Shown in pieces: positions 6,060 through 6,950 of a stretch of DNA of 6,950 bases (the first letter of the stretch is position 1; each line of letters starts with the position of its first letter). The DNA is from Candidatus Omnitrophota bacterium (GTDB taxonomy: Bacteria; Omnitrophota; Gorgyraeia; Gygaellales; Profunditerraquicolaceae). The stretch spans positions 1 through 6,950 of the forward strand of contig JAUYEC010000072.1 in the NCBI GenBank assembly GCA_030691585.1, given 5' to 3'. The notes beneath the pieces are model-generated. The model was not told the DNA's origin. It saw only the letters and a program-made list of their open reading frames with translations, and ran no database searches. The translations under genes were made by a program, and so were the position numbers.

Positions 6060-6087
6060 ATTATATACCTGTTGCCGTAATTCTCAA
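6060..6087 (-). promoter_or_regulatory. Sigma70-type promoter for the five-gene cassette
   Basis: On the minus strand, TTGAGA (6087-6082; one change from TTGACA) is followed after 16 nt by a perfect TATAAT (6065-6060). The start codon of the degenerate ketosynthase begins 9 nt after the -10 box. Transcription from this promoter would therefore start within about 3 nt of the ATG, giving a leaderless or nearly leaderless mRNA, in agreement with the absence of a Shine-Dalgarno sequence. A chance match in AT-rich DNA cannot be excluded. Confidence 0.55.
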
Positions 6088-6116
6088 GGGATAATACAAC
6101 GTAACAGATTAACGAA

Positions 6117-6211
6117 TTCCGTAGGACGTTGGACGTGGGACGTAGGACGTAAATTCCAGACGTCCTACATCCTACGTCCGAGCGAACGAAGTGAGCGGAC
6201 ATCCCACGGAA
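6117..6211. repeat. 95-bp repeat element: tandem heptads, long hairpin and inverted ends
   Basis: The element is bounded by short inverted ends, ttccgt at 6117 and acggaa at 6211. The left part is four tandem heptads at 6121-6148: gtaggac, gttggac, gtgggac, gtaggac. The right part carries inverted heptads (gtcctac, atcctac). Arms 6131-6150 and 6160-6179 match as inverted repeats at 18 of 20 positions around a 9-nt loop. Positions 6176-6200 then hold gtccg...cggac around agcgaacgaagtgag. It has no coding potential and lies between the recG stop and the cassette promoter. It may be a non-autonomous mobile or REP-like repeat, or a transcript-end structure for recG; no U tract is seen. Confidence 0.75.
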
Positions 6212-6238
6212 CACGTCATATTTGTTTTTCTGGTTTCT

Positions 6239-6950
6239 CTACCCAATAAGTATCAGTTTCTCATACTCCGGGAACCTCTGCAGTAATTTATCTTTTAAGG
6301 CCTGATTTTGCCGCTGGGCCAGATACGGGTCCAGCTTTAACAAACTTATTACTTCCTCCCTTGCCTTCTTTAACAAATGCAGCTGAGCCAGGGGGTCGGC
6401 GACTTTAAGCTCAGCCAGGCCATGCTGCCTGCGGCCAAAGAATTCACCCGGCCCCCTGATGCGCAGGTCTTCCTCGGCGATATGAAAACCGTCGGCGTAT
6501 TGGACCATTGCCTCCATGCGCGCTTGCGCTTCCTCGCTTAAGGGGCCGGCGGAAACCAACAGGCAAATTGACTCTTGGCTGCCCCTTCCTATGCGGCCGC
6601 GCAACTGATGCAGCTGGGCCAGGCCGAAACGCTGGGCGTCTTCTATGGCCATGCATGTGGCTGTCGGTATATCTATGCCGACTTCCAGGATAGTGGTCGC
6701 CACTAATACATCTATTTCTTTATTCTTAAATTTAGCCATCAACTCATCCTGCTCTTTTTGTTTCAGCCTGCCGTGTATCAGGCCTAACCTGAATTTCTTA
6801 AACTCTGTAGCCTTTAATTGCTTATACATTTTTTGCGCCCCGGCCATATCCAGGGCATAAGACTCTTCGATCACCGGATAAATAATATACGCCTGGTTTG
6901 CCTGCTCCAATTCCTTTTTCACCAGGGCATAGGCCTTTTTCTTTTCCCTC
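6239..6950 (-). CDS. recG: ATP-dependent DNA helicase RecG (partial, C-terminal part)
   Basis: RecG remodels stalled replication forks and branched DNA such as Holliday junctions. Only the last 236 codons are in the window; the frame is open to the right edge. The sequence shows the second RecA-like helicase domain, with QAYIIYPVIEES near the start, LIHGRLKQKEQD, motif V (ATTILEVGIDIP) and motif VI (QLHQLRGRIGRG). It then continues into the RecG-specific C-terminal region with RGPGEFFGRRQHG, the area of the translocation (TRG) motif, and the LxxAREE helix near the end. A GTG at 6922 is an internal valine codon, not a start, since the family sequence continues upstream of it in frame. The gene ends with TAG at 6241-6239. 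It is a housekeeping repair gene and most likely unrelated to the cassette behind it, from which it is separated by 187 nt with a promoter. Confidence 0.96.
   Translation of the reverse strand, partial: REKKKAYALVKKELEQANQAYIIYPVIEESYALDMAGAQKMYKQLKATEFKKFRLGLIHGRLKQKEQDELMAKFKNKEIDVLVATTILEVGIDIPTATCMAIEDAQRFGLAQLHQLRGRIGRGSQESICLLVSAGPLSEEAQARMEAMVQYADGFHIAEEDLRIRGPGEFFGRRQHGLAELKVADPLAQLHLLKKAREEVISLLKLDPYLAQRQNQALKDKLLQRFPEYEKLILIG

Noticed and set aside
6121..6179. CRISPR array
   Set aside because: Repeat units are 7 bp, directly abutting and partly inverted, with no spacers and no cas genes in the window.
6239..6922. A short separate helicase gene starting at GTG 6922
   Set aside because: The reading frame continues to the window edge and the upstream residues also fit RecG, so this is the tail of a longer gene.

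Overview
The window is bacterial chromosomal DNA in which every supported gene is on the minus strand, so transcription runs from the right end (6950) to the left end (1). Base composition is intermediate. The sequence contains no rRNA, tRNA, phage, IS or CRISPR feature. Nothing fixes the taxon. The combination of short GC-rich palindromic repeats between genes, a FabF-like/FabZ/ACP/FabG cassette and a Gram-negative-style two-component pair would fit an uncultivated Gram-negative lineage such as Omnitrophota, but that is a low-confidence inference.

Layout in transcription order. (1) 6950-6239: the C-terminal third of RecG helicase, cut by the window edge. (2) 6238-6052: an intergenic region with a 95-bp repeat element (heptad units GTNGGAC plus a long hairpin), followed by a promoter (TTGAGA, 16 nt, TATAAT) whose -10 box is only 8 nt from the next start codon. 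(3) 6051-2058: a five-gene acyl/polyketide cassette: a ketosynthase-fold protein with all three catalytic residues replaced, a FabG-type ketoreductase, an acyl carrier protein, a FabZ-type dehydratase and a FabF-type ketosynthase with an intact Cys-His-His triad. Two related 29-bp palindromes sit inside the cassette, one after the degenerate ketosynthase and one between dehydratase and active ketosynthase. (4) 2057-1852: a leader region with a promoter candidate and two strong hairpins. (5) 1851-1: an OmpR/PhoB-type response regulator and a membrane histidine kinase, the latter cut by the window edge just inside its ATP-binding domain.

The main biological point is the cassette. An active ketosynthase paired with a catalytically dead paralogue is the architecture of type II polyketide synthases (KS-alpha plus chain-length factor) and of aryl-polyene-type systems. 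With a dedicated ACP, KR and DH but no enoyl reductase, acyltransferase or thioesterase in the cassette, the simplest reading is a small type II iterative machine making a polyene or a specialised, partly unreduced acyl chain. It would borrow malonyl-ACP and possibly an enoyl reductase from housekeeping fatty acid synthesis. It is flanked by recG on one side and a two-component system on the other, so within this window it looks like a complete five-gene unit. The product is unknown, and any regulatory link to the neighbouring two-component system is speculative.
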